Source: Eubacteriales bacterium
GTDB taxonomy: Bacteria > Bacillota > Clostridia > Peptostreptococcales > Anaerovoracaceae
Assembly (NCBI GenBank): GCA_028704515.1
Contig: JAQWFH010000003.1
Span: 23,265 to 87,264 of the forward strand
DNA: 64,000 nt
Direction of reading: 5' to 3'
The translations under genes and the position numbers were made by a program. Each line of letters starts with the position of its first letter. Position 1 is the stretch's first letter. Shown piece after piece: positions 25,601 through 33,989 of the stretch. The notes beneath the pieces are model-generated. The model worked only from the letters and a program-made list of their open reading frames with translations. It did not search any database and was not told the DNA's origin.

Positions 25601-28600
25601 TGCCGAAAGATAAAAGTATATCAAAGGTTCTTATTATAGGCTCCGGCCCCATTATTATAGGGCAAGCTGCCGAATTTGATTATGCCGGAACACAGGCATG
25701 CCGAGTTCTGAAGGCTGAAGGCATTGATGTTGTACTTGTAAATTCAAATCCTGCAACGATTATGACCGACAATTCACTTGCAGACGAAATATATCTGGAA
25801 CCTCTTACAGTAAAAACAGTAAAAAGAATAATTTTGAAAGAAAGACCGGATGCTCTCCTTGCGAGTCTCGGAGGACAGACGGGTTTAAATATAGCAATGG
25901 AGCTCTATAGAGAAGGCTTTCTGGCAAAGCATGATGTTCGCCTTATAGGCACAAATGCCGATGCGATAGATAAGGCTGAAGACCGCGATCTTTTCAAGCA
26001 GACTATGACAGAAATCAATCAGCCCCTCATCCCCTCAGATATAGCAAACGATATTAATTTTGCTGTAAAAATAGCAGAGGAGCTAGGCTATCCCGTTATT
26101 GTACGACCTGCTTTCACCATGGGCGGTGCCGGAGGCGGAGTCGCACAAAATGAAGAAGACCTTATAAAGATAGCTAAGAACGGTCTCGACCTCTCCCCTA
26201 TCTCTCAGATTTTAATAGAAAAATATATATATGGCTGGAAAGAAATAGAGTTTGAAGTCATGCGGGATTCCTGCGATAACGCTATCTGCATATGCTCAAT
26301 GGAAAACTTTGACCCTGTGGGCGTTCATACAGGAGATTCTATAGTAGCAGCCCCGGCACTTACACTTTCAGATAAGGAATACAGTATGCTAAGGAACGCT
26401 TCCCTAGAAATTATCCGTGCCTTAGGAATAGAGGGAGGCTGCAACTGCCAATTTGCGCTGAACCCAAACAGTTTCGAATATGCGGTTATAGAAGTAAATC
26501 CGAGAGTATCTCGTTCTTCAGCTCTTGCGAGCAAGGCAACGGGTTATCCAATAGCAAAGGTAACCGCTAAAATCGCTTTGGGATACACTCTCCCTGAAAT
26601 AAAAAATGATATCACAAAAGAGACATACGCTTGCTTTGAACCGGCGATCGACTATGTAGTCGTAAAACTGCCTAAATGGCCTTTTGAAAAATTCCATCAC
26701 AGCGCGCGTAAGCTCGGAACTCAAATGAAAGCTACCGGCGAAGTAATGGCTATTGCTCCTTCATTTGAGCAGGCTCTTATGAAGGCGGTGCGAGGAGTCG
26801 AAATATCTCTTGACACCTTAAACCGTGTTCCGACAACCTCAATGGATATACGCCATAGGCTTCATCGGGTAAATGATGTGCGCATATTCACTATTTTCGA
26901 GGCTCTCAAAAATAATATTTCTGTAGATGAGATAAATGAAATAACTAAAATAGATAAATGGTTCCTTTATAAGATTAAAAATCTTGCAGATTACGAGCTC
27001 TCCGTTCAGGATAAAGCTCTGGACCACACCACATATATAAAGGGGAAGAATTTTGGCTACACGGATGAAGCCCTACGCCGAATCTGCGGGCATGATTTCG
27101 ATTTCACACTGGAATACTCCTATAAATCGGTAGACACGTGTGCGGCCGAATTTGCGGCGGATACACCTTACTTCTATGCAACATACGACCGAGTATGTGA
27201 ATCTCGCCCAATACAGCGCAACGAAAAGGACCGTATCATTGTTCTGGGCTCAGGTCCTATCCGCATTGGCCAGGGGATTGAATTTGACTATTCATCCGTA
27301 CACTGCATCAACACCCTAAAGGAATTGGGATATGAAGTAATAATAATAAACAACAACCCGGAAACTGTATCCACCGACTTCGATATCTCGGACCGCCTCT
27401 ATTTTGAGCCGCTCTGCGAAGAAGATGTTATGAATGTCATCAACGTAGAAAAGCCTATAGGTGTAGTCGTAGCCTTCGGCGGCCAAACGGCAATCAAGCT
27501 AACAAAATTCCTTCATGCAGCAGGAATTAATATTCTGGGTACGTCTGCAGAAAGTATCGATCTTGCAGAGAACAGAGAGAGATTCGATGACCTACTGCAA
27601 TCGTTTAACATAAAGCGCCCTAGCGGTTGCGCTGTGTATAATAAGGAAGAAGCTGTCGCCGCTGCCAAAGAGTTGGGATATCCTGTTCTTGTGCGCCCAT
27701 CATATGTCATAGGCGGACAAAATATGACTATTGCATATAGCGCTGAGGAAATCTTTGATTATATGGATGTCATTTTAGAACAAGGAAATGATGACCCCGT
27801 ACTCATCGATCAATATTTGATGGGCACCGAGCTTGAGGTTGACGTGATTTCCGACGGTGAAGAAATACTCATCCCCGGTATTATGCAACATATAGAAAGA
27901 GCCGGCGTTCATTCAGGTGACTCGATCGCAGTGTATCCACCGTATAGCTTGACTGATAAAATGCTCAAAAAGGTGATCGACTGTTCTGAGAAGCTTGCAT
28001 TGGCTATCGGAACAAAGGGTCTTGTAAACATACAATTTCTGATATATCACAATGACCTTTATGTAATAGAGGTCAATCCGAGAGCTTCCCGGACAATACC
28101 TTATATAAGCAAAGTTACCGGCATACCTATGGTAGATATAGCCACAAGAGTTATGACTGATGAAAAACTCGACAATCTCGGCTACGGCACAGGGCTCTAC
28201 CCTACCCCTCCTTATATAGCCGTAAAGGTTCCTGTTTTTTCGTTTGAAAAATTATCGGACGTAAACACACAGCTTGGTCCGGAAATGAAATCAACAGGAG
28301 AGGTTCTGGGCATCGGAAAAACGCTTGAAGAAGCCTTGTATAAAGGTCTTCTGGCCGCAGGTACGAAAATACCGGATCCTGATTCACGCAAAGGCGGTGT
28401 CCTCATAACCGTTTCCAAGCAGGATAGGTTCGAAATAGTGGCTCTTGCAAAAAAGCTTGACGACCTCGGAATGAAAATCTATGCAACAGACGGAACCGCA
28501 AAAGAAATACGGAATTTAGGGATAGATGTACAAGAAGTAAAAAAGCTTTACGAATCGAATGATATGCTCAATCTCCTTGAAAATGATAAAATTGATTTTA

Positions 28601-29634
28601 TCGTATATACAGGGGGGAAAAGCAAGGATTGTATCGATGATTTTATCAAGCTCAATCGCAGGGCACTTCAGCTTTCCGTAGCTTGTCTTACATCGCTTGA
28701 TACCGCAAATGTTCTAGCCGATATAATGGCAAGTCGCTTTAACGAAAATAATACGGAGCTCATAGATATAAACCACATGCGGAAGGTTCGCGGCAAGCTA
28801 TCCTTTGCGAAAATGCAGAGTTCAGGTAACGACTATATATATGTCGATAATTTTGACGGCAAGCTTGAATGTCCGGAATCCCTTGCGATAAATCTCTCTA
28901 ACCGCCATTACGGCATAGGTGCCGATGGGCTTGTTCTCATAGAATATTCAAAAGTGGCGGATGCAAAAATGCGTATGTTCAATAAAGACGGCTCAGAGAG
29001 CAATAGCGCCGGAAATTCAATACGCTGCGTTGCGAAATATCTTTATGATAAGGGTTTAGTCAAGAAGCAGGTAATGTCGATAGAAACAGGAAGCGGCATT
29101 AATACAACCCGCTTATATATAATAAACGGTCGTGTAGGTGAGGTGACCGCTTCGATAGGCAAGGCGGAATTTAAACCATCATTAGTGCCTGTCAATCTTG
29201 ATGGAGACCGCATACTTGGCCGTAAAGTCCAAATTGCAGGTAAAAACTATGACATCAGTTGTGTGAGCGTAGGCAACCCCCACTGTGTTGTTTTCGCAGA
29301 CAAGGTCGATGAAATAGATATGGAGGCTATCGGCCCGCTCTTTGAGAATGACCCTATTTTCCCTGAGCGCGTGAACACTGAGTTTGTTCGCTTTGTAAAT
29401 CCTTTCATTCTTAAAATGAGAGTCTGGGAGCGAGGAAACGGTGAAACTCTTGCTTGCGGTACAGGTGCCTGCGCTGCAGTTATCATCGCATGCGAAAAAG
29501 GGTTGTGCAAAAAAAATGAGGATATTACCGTAAAAGTAAAGGGTGGCGATCTCATTGTAAATTACAAGGATGATGGGAGCGTAACCTTGACAGGAAATGC
29601 AGACCTCATTTTCGAAGGCACAATTGAATATTAA
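25600..29634 (+). CDS. carB: CarB fused in frame to a DapF-like domain
   Basis: A 1344-residue protein with two parts. Residues 1-1062 are a full carbamoyl-phosphate synthase large subunit: paired synthetase halves beginning GSGPIIIGQAAEFDYAGTQA (about 12-31) and GSGPIRIGQGIEFDYSS (about 550), two ATP-grasp domains, and an MGS-type allosteric domain from about 931 ending at the usual DINHMR. Residues 1066-1344 are a complete diaminopimelate-epimerase-like domain (SFAKMQSSGNDYIYVDNFDG at its start, GNPHCVVF, ERGNGETLACGTGACAA). Cys1286 matches one catalytic base, but the other position is Ala1137 (SNSAGNSIRC in place of the usual EMCGNGIRC). No stop, frameshift or internal ribosome binding site separates the parts. 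CarB makes carbamoyl phosphate for ArgF; the role of the second domain is unknown. Confidence 0.93.
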   Translation: MPKDKSISKVLIIGSGPIIIGQAAEFDYAGTQACRVLKAEGIDVVLVNSNPATIMTDNSLADEIYLEPLTVKTVKRIILKERPDALLASLGGQTGLNIAMELYREGFLAKHDVRLIGTNADAIDKAEDRDLFKQTMTEINQPLIPSDIANDINFAVKIAEELGYPVIVRPAFTMGGAGGGVAQNEEDLIKIAKNGLDLSPISQILIEKYIYGWKEIEFEVMRDSCDNAICICSMENFDPVGVHTGDSIVAAPALTLSDKEYSMLRNASLEIIRALGIEGGCNCQFALNPNSFEYAVIEVNPRVSRSSALASKATGYPIAKVTAKIALGYTLPEIKNDITKETYACFEPAIDYVVVKLPKWPFEKFHHSARKLGTQMKATGEVMAIAPSFEQALMKAVRGVEISLDTLNRVPTTSMDIRHRLHRVNDVRIFTIFEALKNNISVDEINEITKIDKWFLYKIKNLADYELSVQDKALDHTTYIKGKNFGYTDEALRRICGHDFDFTLEYSYKSVDTCAAEFAADTPYFYATYDRVCESRPIQRNEKDRIIVLGSGPIRIGQGIEFDYSSVHCINTLKELGYEVIIINNNPETVSTDFDISDRLYFEPLCEEDVMNVINVEKPIGVVVAFGGQTAIKLTKFLHAAGINILGTSAESIDLAENRERFDDLLQSFNIKRPSGCAVYNKEEAVAAAKELGYPVLVRPSYVIGGQNMTIAYSAEEIFDYMDVILEQGNDDPVLIDQYLMGTELEVDVISDGEEILIPGIMQHIERAGVHSGDSIAVYPPYSLTDKMLKKVIDCSEKLALAIGTKGLVNIQFLIYHNDLYVIEVNPRASRTIPYISKVTGIPMVDIATRVMTDEKLDNLGYGTGLYPTPPYIAVKVPVFSFEKLSDVNTQLGPEMKSTGEVLGIGKTLEEALYKGLLAAGTKIPDPDSRKGGVLITVSKQDRFEIVALAKKLDDLGMKIYATDGTAKEIRNLGIDVQEVKKLYESNDMLNLLENDKIDFIVYTGGKSKDCIDDFIKLNRRALQLSVACLTSLDTANVLADIMASRFNENNTELIDINHMRKVRGKLSFAKMQSSGNDYIYVDNFDGKLECPESLAINLSNRHYGIGADGLVLIEYSKVADAKMRMFNKDGSESNSAGNSIRCVAKYLYDKGLVKKQVMSIETGSGINTTRLYIINGRVGEVTASIGKAEFKPSLVPVNLDGDRILGRKVQIAGKNYDISCVSVGNPHCVVFADKVDEIDMEAIGPLFENDPIFPERVNTEFVRFVNPFILKMRVWERGNGETLACGTGACAAVIIACEKGLCKKNEDITVKVKGGDLIVNYKDDGSVTLTGNADLIFEGTIEY

Positions 29635-29641
29635 AACTCTT

Positions 29642-29670
29642 ACAGCTATCAACTTTTTGATAGCTGTTTT
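29642..29670 (+). terminator. Terminator of the arginine operon
   Basis: Eleven-bp perfect arms ACAGCTATCAA (29642-29652) and complement (29657-29667), a CTTT loop and a short T tail, 8 nt after the carB-dapF stop. Confidence 0.85.
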
Positions 29671-29671
29671 A

Positions 29672-29701
29672 TTGACATTCATATCTTTATTGTGTTATGC
29701 T
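29672..29701 (+). promoter_or_regulatory. Predicted promoter of the Zur/zinc-importer operon
   Basis: TTGACA (29672-29677) and an extended -10 element, TG at 29693-29694 then TATGCT (29696-29701), with an 18-bp spacer, directly after the arginine terminator and 50 nt before the TTG start of the Fur-family gene. Confidence 0.55.
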
Positions 29702-29750
29702 TTTATCAGAATTGAGAATTATTCCCAAATTGATCAAGGAGGCTTTATAC

Positions 29751-30164
29751 TTGAAAAAATACAAAACAAAGCAAAGGCAACAGCTTACTTTATTTTTTGA
29801 GAACAATTACGACAAACAATTTACGATATCACAGCTTGCAGATAACATTGAAGGAATAGGTACAAGTTCTCTCTACCGAAATGTTAATCAACTGGTATCG
29901 GAAGGGCTGGTTCGCCGCTTTCAATCTGAGGAAAGCAGAAAGTTTCTTTATCAATATATCGGTAACAGTGATTGCGACCAGCATTTTCATTTGAAATGTA
30001 ATAAATGCGGACGTATAGAGCATATGGATAATAATTTCTCAGATCTTTTTATCAAAATAGTAAAATCCGGCAATAATTTTGATATAGACGCTAGCAGGAC
30101 AATTTTATTTGGTTTCTGTTTATCGTGTAAAGAAAATGAAGCGGAGGATATCTCTATTGAATAA
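29751..30164 (+). CDS. Fur-family regulator, probably Zur
   Basis: A 137-residue Fur-family repressor. The N-terminal winged helix includes FTISQLADNIEG and SSLYRNVNQLVSEGLV; the C-terminal domain has HFHLKCNKCGR and FCLSC, the two CxxC pairs of the structural zinc site. The start is TTG 29751, eight nt after AAGGAGG; the longer reading frame upstream lacks a site. Adjacency and overlap with a zinc-type importer make Zur the best assignment over iron Fur or PerR. Confidence 0.85.
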   Translation: MKKYKTKQRQQLTLFFENNYDKQFTISQLADNIEGIGTSSLYRNVNQLVSEGLVRRFQSEESRKFLYQYIGNSDCDQHFHLKCNKCGRIEHMDNNFSDLFIKIVKSGNNFDIDASRTILFGFCLSCKENEAEDISIE

Positions 30165-31161
30165 AATATTAATGTGTCTGGCAACCGTACTTGTTATTGT
30201 GTTATCTTTTACGGGATGCGACGAGCAAGTATCACCGTCTTCAAGCTCGGATCTGAAGATTGTTGCAACTACTTTCCCTCAATACGATTGGGTGCGCGAA
30301 ATCCTGGGTGAACACTCGCAAAACACAGACTTGACTTTACTTTTGGATAACGGCGCAGACTTGCATAGCTACCAACCTACTGTTCAAGATATTTCAATTA
30401 TATCAGACTGTGATATGTTTATCTACGTGGGCGGTACATCGGATGCATGGGTAGAGGATGCGTTGCAGTCTGCCTCAAATAAAGACATGATTGTCATAAA
30501 TCTATTAGATGTCTTGGACGATACCGTAAAAGAAGAAGAAATTAAAGATGGCATGGAGCATATGGAAGGCGATCACGATGATCGCGCGCGCGGGCACGAA
30601 GACCTACTCCATGACCAGAAGTACGCTGTAGATGAGCACGTGTGGCTTTCCTTGGAAAATGCTCAATTGTTCTGCTCCCATATTGCAAGTGAGCTCTGTA
30701 ATCTTAATCCACAAAATGCCGAGGATTACAAAAGTAATGCCAAGGAATATAATTCTCAGCTTGCTAAGCTTGAGTCGGAATATGAAAGCACTGTAGATAA
30801 TGCATCGTTTAAAACTATTCTATTTGGCGACCGCTTTCCTTTCCGATACTTAACTGATGATGTTAATCTTGATTACTTTGCCGCTTTCCCGGGCTGCTCC
30901 TCCGAAACTGAAGCGAGCTTTGATACCATAAAGTTTCTTGCAGATAAGACCGATGAGCTTGGGCTGAAAAGCGTATTGGTAACAGAGTCATCCGATAAGC
31001 TAATCGCCAGAACAATTATTCAAAATACCAGTCAAAAAAATCAAAAAATTATTGTTTTAGATTCAATGCAATCAATTAAGAAATCTGATATTTTTTCCGG
31101 ACAAACCTATCTTTCTATTATGAAAGATAACTTGCAGGCATTGAAGGGCGCCTTAAATTAA
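30157..31161 (+). CDS. znuA: Zinc-type ABC transporter substrate-binding lipoprotein
   Basis: A 334-residue cluster A-I metal-binding lipoprotein. The start is TTG 30157, 9 nt after GGAGG and overlapping the regulator gene by 8 nt. A hydrophobic signal peptide ends at the lipobox SFTGC (Cys21). A His/Asp-rich loop (HMEGDHDD then RGHEDLLHD) and metal-site histidines in DLHSYQP and VDEHVWLS point to zinc. The later GDRFPFRYL and FAAFPGCSSETEAS segments are typical of the Firmicute branch. Manganese cannot be formally excluded. Confidence 0.88.
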   Translation: MNKILMCLATVLVIVLSFTGCDEQVSPSSSSDLKIVATTFPQYDWVREILGEHSQNTDLTLLLDNGADLHSYQPTVQDISIISDCDMFIYVGGTSDAWVEDALQSASNKDMIVINLLDVLDDTVKEEEIKDGMEHMEGDHDDRARGHEDLLHDQKYAVDEHVWLSLENAQLFCSHIASELCNLNPQNAEDYKSNAKEYNSQLAKLESEYESTVDNASFKTILFGDRFPFRYLTDDVNLDYFAAFPGCSSETEASFDTIKFLADKTDELGLKSVLVTESSDKLIARTIIQNTSQKNQKIIVLDSMQSIKKSDIFSGQTYLSIMKDNLQALKGALN

Positions 31162-31181
31162 AAAAGGACGAGATGATATAA

Positions 31182-31889
31182 ATGCTATTATTAAACGCTC
31201 AAGAGCTTTGCCTCGGATATGAAGGCAAAAGAGTGGCCTCCTCTATCACATTTTGTGTGAGGCCCGGTGACTATTTGTTTATTGTCGGCGAAAACGGTTC
31301 CGGCAAAAGCACTTTGATGAAAACTGTTTTGGGGCTTCTCTCTCCGATTGAAGGTGAAATTACGCTTGGAGATGGGCTGAAACATAATGAAATCGGGTAT
31401 TTACCTCAGCAAACGGTGGTACAAAGAGATTTTCCGGCTTCAGTCCGGGAAGTTGTCTTGTCTGGATGCTTGAAGCGCTCCGGCCCTTGCCTCTTTTATA
31501 CGCGCGAAGATAAGGAATGCGCAGCAACAAACATGGAGAAATTAGGGATATCCGCACTTTCTAAACACTGCTATCGCGAACTTTCAGGCGGCCAACAACA
31601 GCGAGTCCTTCTTGCCCGAGCCTTATGTGCAGCCCGCAAAATTCTTTTGCTTGACGAGCCGGTAGCAGGTCTGGACCCTAAGGCTGCAATGGATATGTAT
31701 CAAATTATCAAGGAACTGAACGAAAAGCACGGTCTTACAATTGTAATGATATCTCACGATGTTTCGGCTGCGATAAAATATGCAAGCCATATCCTGCATA
31801 TAAAAGAAAACTCAAGCTTTTTCGGAAATAAGCAGGATTATCTTGAAACAGATATGGGTAAAAATTTTAGCAATATTGGCGAGAGGTGA
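31182..31889 (+). CDS. znuC: Metal ABC transporter ATP-binding protein
   Basis: A 235-residue ATPase with Walker A GENGSGKST, the signature LSGGQQQR, Walker B ILLLDEP and the H-loop MISHD. It energises import of the metal delivered by the lipoprotein. It lies between the lipoprotein and the permease genes of one operon, with gaps of 20 and 6 nt. Confidence 0.92.
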   Translation: MLLLNAQELCLGYEGKRVASSITFCVRPGDYLFIVGENGSGKSTLMKTVLGLLSPIEGEITLGDGLKHNEIGYLPQQTVVQRDFPASVREVVLSGCLKRSGPCLFYTREDKECAATNMEKLGISALSKHCYRELSGGQQQRVLLARALCAARKILLLDEPVAGLDPKAAMDMYQIIKELNEKHGLTIVMISHDVSAAIKYASHILHIKENSSFFGNKQDYLETDMGKNFSNIGER

Positions 31890-31895
31890 AGTACA

Positions 31896-32747
31896 ATGGA
31901 TATAATGATAGACAAATTGATCTTATACTTTGAATATCCTTTCGTTCGCTATGCTTTGATTGTTAGCGTCTTAATCTCCCTGTGCGCGTCTCTTTTAGGC
32001 GTCCCTCTTGTATTGAAACGCTTTTCTTTTATCGGCGATGGACTTTCTCATGTAGCCTTTGGGGCATTTGCGGTTGCTGTTATCTTAAATCCCATCAACA
32101 TTATGTTGATTATCGCTCCGATTACCGTTTTTTGCGCAATACTTCTGCTTCGAACGGGACAAAATTCAAAAATTAAAGGCGACGCATCCTTAGCAATACT
32201 CTCAGTCAGCTCGCTGGCAATCGGTTATCTTCTTATGAATGTATTTTCAACTTCCCCCAATATCTCGGGAGATGTTTGTGCCACACTTTTCGGCTCCACA
32301 TCTATTTTGACATTATCACTGCTCGATGTATGGATTTGTATTATCATGTCCATTTTTGTTATCGGTATCTTTTTATTATTTTATAATCGCATTTTTTCGG
32401 TTACCTTTGATGAAAGCTTTGCCACGGCAACCGGTACAAAAGCTTCTCACTACAATTTACTGATTGCAGTTGTTACAGCCCTTGTAATCGTTTTGGCGAT
32501 GAACCTTGTGGGCGCACTTTTAGTTTCGGCCCTCATAATTTTCCCGGCAATAACGGCAATGAGAATATTTAAGAGCTTCAAAGGCGTTGTGATTTGTGCC
32601 GTCATAATTTCTGTTGTATGTTCAACAACGGGGCTTCTGATTTCAATTCTGGCAGGTACACCGGTAGGTTCAACCATCGTCGTTACACACCTTTGTATTT
32701 TTGCAATCTTTACAGGCGTTAAGCAACTTACGCGGGGAAGGATATGA
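31896..32747 (+). CDS. znuB: Metal ABC transporter permease
   Basis: A 283-residue permease of the ABC-3 family with about eight to nine hydrophobic segments. The cytoplasmic FSFIGDGLSHVAFGA segment near residues 44-58 and SALIIFPAITAMR are characteristic. Start ATG has a GAGAGGTGAA site. It completes the importer and is followed by a terminator. Confidence 0.92.
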   Translation: MDIMIDKLILYFEYPFVRYALIVSVLISLCASLLGVPLVLKRFSFIGDGLSHVAFGAFAVAVILNPINIMLIIAPITVFCAILLLRTGQNSKIKGDASLAILSVSSLAIGYLLMNVFSTSPNISGDVCATLFGSTSILTLSLLDVWICIIMSIFVIGIFLLFYNRIFSVTFDESFATATGTKASHYNLLIAVVTALVIVLAMNLVGALLVSALIIFPAITAMRIFKSFKGVVICAVIISVVCSTTGLLISILAGTPVGSTIVVTHLCIFAIFTGVKQLTRGRI

Positions 32748-32784
32748 GAAAGCTTCTTACTTACAGCTTCTACTCCCAGAACAT

Positions 32785-32817
32785 AATGCTGTAGGCTTCT
32801 CAGTAAACAGCATTTTT
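32785..32817 (+). terminator. Terminator of the zinc importer operon
   Basis: Eight-bp arms AATGCTGT (32785-32792) and ACAGCATT (32807-32814) with a 14-nt loop and a run of T residues to 32817, 38 nt after znuB. Confidence 0.6.
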
Positions 32818-32873
32818 ACTCTCGATAAATAGCCTATATCAATATTTTCGTTGAAATACAGCGAATAATTGCC

Positions 32874-32919
32874 TTGACAAGAGGTGTTTGCATTAGTATA
32901 TTAGAATGTACTAATGCAA
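32874..32919 (+). promoter_or_regulatory. ArsR-gene promoter with overlapping palindromic operator
   Basis: TTGACA (32874-32879) and TATATT (32897-32902) are 17 bp apart. An 11-bp perfect inverted repeat, TTGCATTAGTA (32888-32898) and its complement (32909-32919), spans the -10 element and the start site. The arrangement suits autorepression by the ArsR-family protein encoded 170 nt downstream. The 341-nt region 32748-33088 holds otherwise only a terminator and a short C-rich repeat. Confidence 0.75.
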
Positions 32920-32996
32920 TTTCTCAAATATATACTATTATATCGCTATCATGCCGATGACGATAAATGTATAAAATATAAAAAAGGCGCACACGC

Positions 32997-33024
32997 ATCC
33001 CCCATCTCCCCCATCTCCCCCATC
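32997..33024. repeat. Short C-rich tandem repeat
   Basis: The 9-bp unit ATCTCCCCC occurs at 33004-33012 and 33013-33021, preceded by a 7-bp ATCCCCC and followed by ATC. It sits in the leader of the ArsR gene. Three G5 tracts on the minus strand fall short of a four-tract quadruplex. Confidence 0.7.
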
Positions 33025-33088
33025 AATATAGACGCGCTAGCTTGAACAAATCAGAGCGAGGCTTATTTTCAAAGGAGTGTAATAAATA

Positions 33089-33409
33089 ATGGAACACGAA
33101 ACAAAAAAAATTGCTGAGTTGCTTAAAATCCTTGCAAATGAACATCGCATTATGATTTTATGCATTCTCCTAAAAAAACCCGAGACTGTTGGAAATATTC
33201 TGATGCAAATTGGGGATATTTCACAATCGGCTCTTTCCCAGCATTTATCGATATTAAAGCGGCATAATATATTGAATTCCCATAAAAAAGGACAGAAGGT
33301 AACATATTCAATAGCGGATCCCCATGTAGAGAAAATTCTTGATACAATAAAGGTCTGTTACTGTGAGAAAGATAAAAAGAAAGGCGGAACTCTTAATGAA
33401 AGCTCTTAA
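33089..33409 (+). CDS. ArsR-family transcriptional regulator
   Basis: A 106-residue ArsR/SmtB-type winged helix protein. The recognition region QSALSQHLSILKRHNILNSH is at about residues 50-69, followed by the beta-wing HKKGQKVTYSI. A C-terminal CYCEKD pair of cysteines could be part of a metal or redox sensor; the classical ELCVCDL arsenic motif is absent. AAAGGAG ribosome binding site. The gene overlaps the next one by 14 nt. Inducer unknown. Confidence 0.9.
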   Translation: MEHETKKIAELLKILANEHRIMILCILLKKPETVGNILMQIGDISQSALSQHLSILKRHNILNSHKKGQKVTYSIADPHVEKILDTIKVCYCEKDKKKGGTLNESS

Positions 33410-33935
33410 GAAGGCAGGAATTATAGGTGGTGCCGTAATCGGAGGTGTAGTAGGCGGAGCATTTTCCGTTATCGGTGCCGTTTCAAAGGTAAAGGTTCTG
33501 GATGAGATTGGGGCTAGCGTTATAGATTCAAGCATAACGACAGGCGCAATAGCGGGAAACCTAGTAAGTGGCACAGCGGATGTTCTGGCCGGTAAGATTA
33601 TAAAGAAACCAAAGCTTGTTAAGCGCGGTAAGAATGATCTTAGGAAAAGTGGCGGAGATATCGTTGATAATTTTTTTGAAAACTTGGCGATTACACTTGA
33701 AAACGGAAATGAAATTATCGATGGAGTAAAAGCAAAGGACAGGCGTCGCGCTCTTGCGGGAACAAAAACCTTTTTTAAAATGGCGGCTGTCGGCGCTTTG
33801 ACCTCAGGCGCTATGAAGATATCGGAAGAAGGCGTACGCTCTTCGAAATCTCAAGAAACCCATGAAGAACATGATTGTAATCAAGAAACCGGCCTTGTTT
33901 CGCCGGAAACCAATGATAATAAACCTAATGAGTAG
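33396..33935 (+). CDS. Glycine-zipper protein of unknown function
   Basis: I do not recognise this 179-residue protein. Residues 1-35 contain a glycine-zipper stretch, GIIGGAVIGGVVGGAFSVIG, suitable for membrane insertion or packing of helices. The middle is mixed charged with a second small-residue region (TTGAIAGNLVSGTADVLAG) and KK/KR-rich segments, and the last 35 residues are acidic and polar with HEEHD. The start is ATG 33396 (AAAGGCGGA upstream), overlapping the ArsR gene, which implies coupling and control by the ArsR palindrome. A membrane-active stress protein is a guess only. Confidence 0.6.
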   Translation: MKALKKAGIIGGAVIGGVVGGAFSVIGAVSKVKVLDEIGASVIDSSITTGAIAGNLVSGTADVLAGKIIKKPKLVKRGKNDLRKSGGDIVDNFFENLAITLENGNEIIDGVKAKDRRRALAGTKTFFKMAAVGALTSGAMKISEEGVRSSKSQETHEEHDCNQETGLVSPETNDNKPNE

Positions 33936-33989
33936 CAGTTCTTTGTTTTTGCACGAAAAATAAGCAAAGAATTAATTTTGGAGGGGCTT

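Noticed and set aside
28777..28830. Possibility that the DapF-like part is a separate gene with its own start
   Set aside because: The ATG codons at the junction lack a correctly spaced Shine-Dalgarno, there is no stop codon after the CarB part, and the frame is continuous.
32997..33024. G-quadruplex on the minus strand
   Set aside because: Only three G5 tracts are present; a canonical intramolecular quadruplex needs four.
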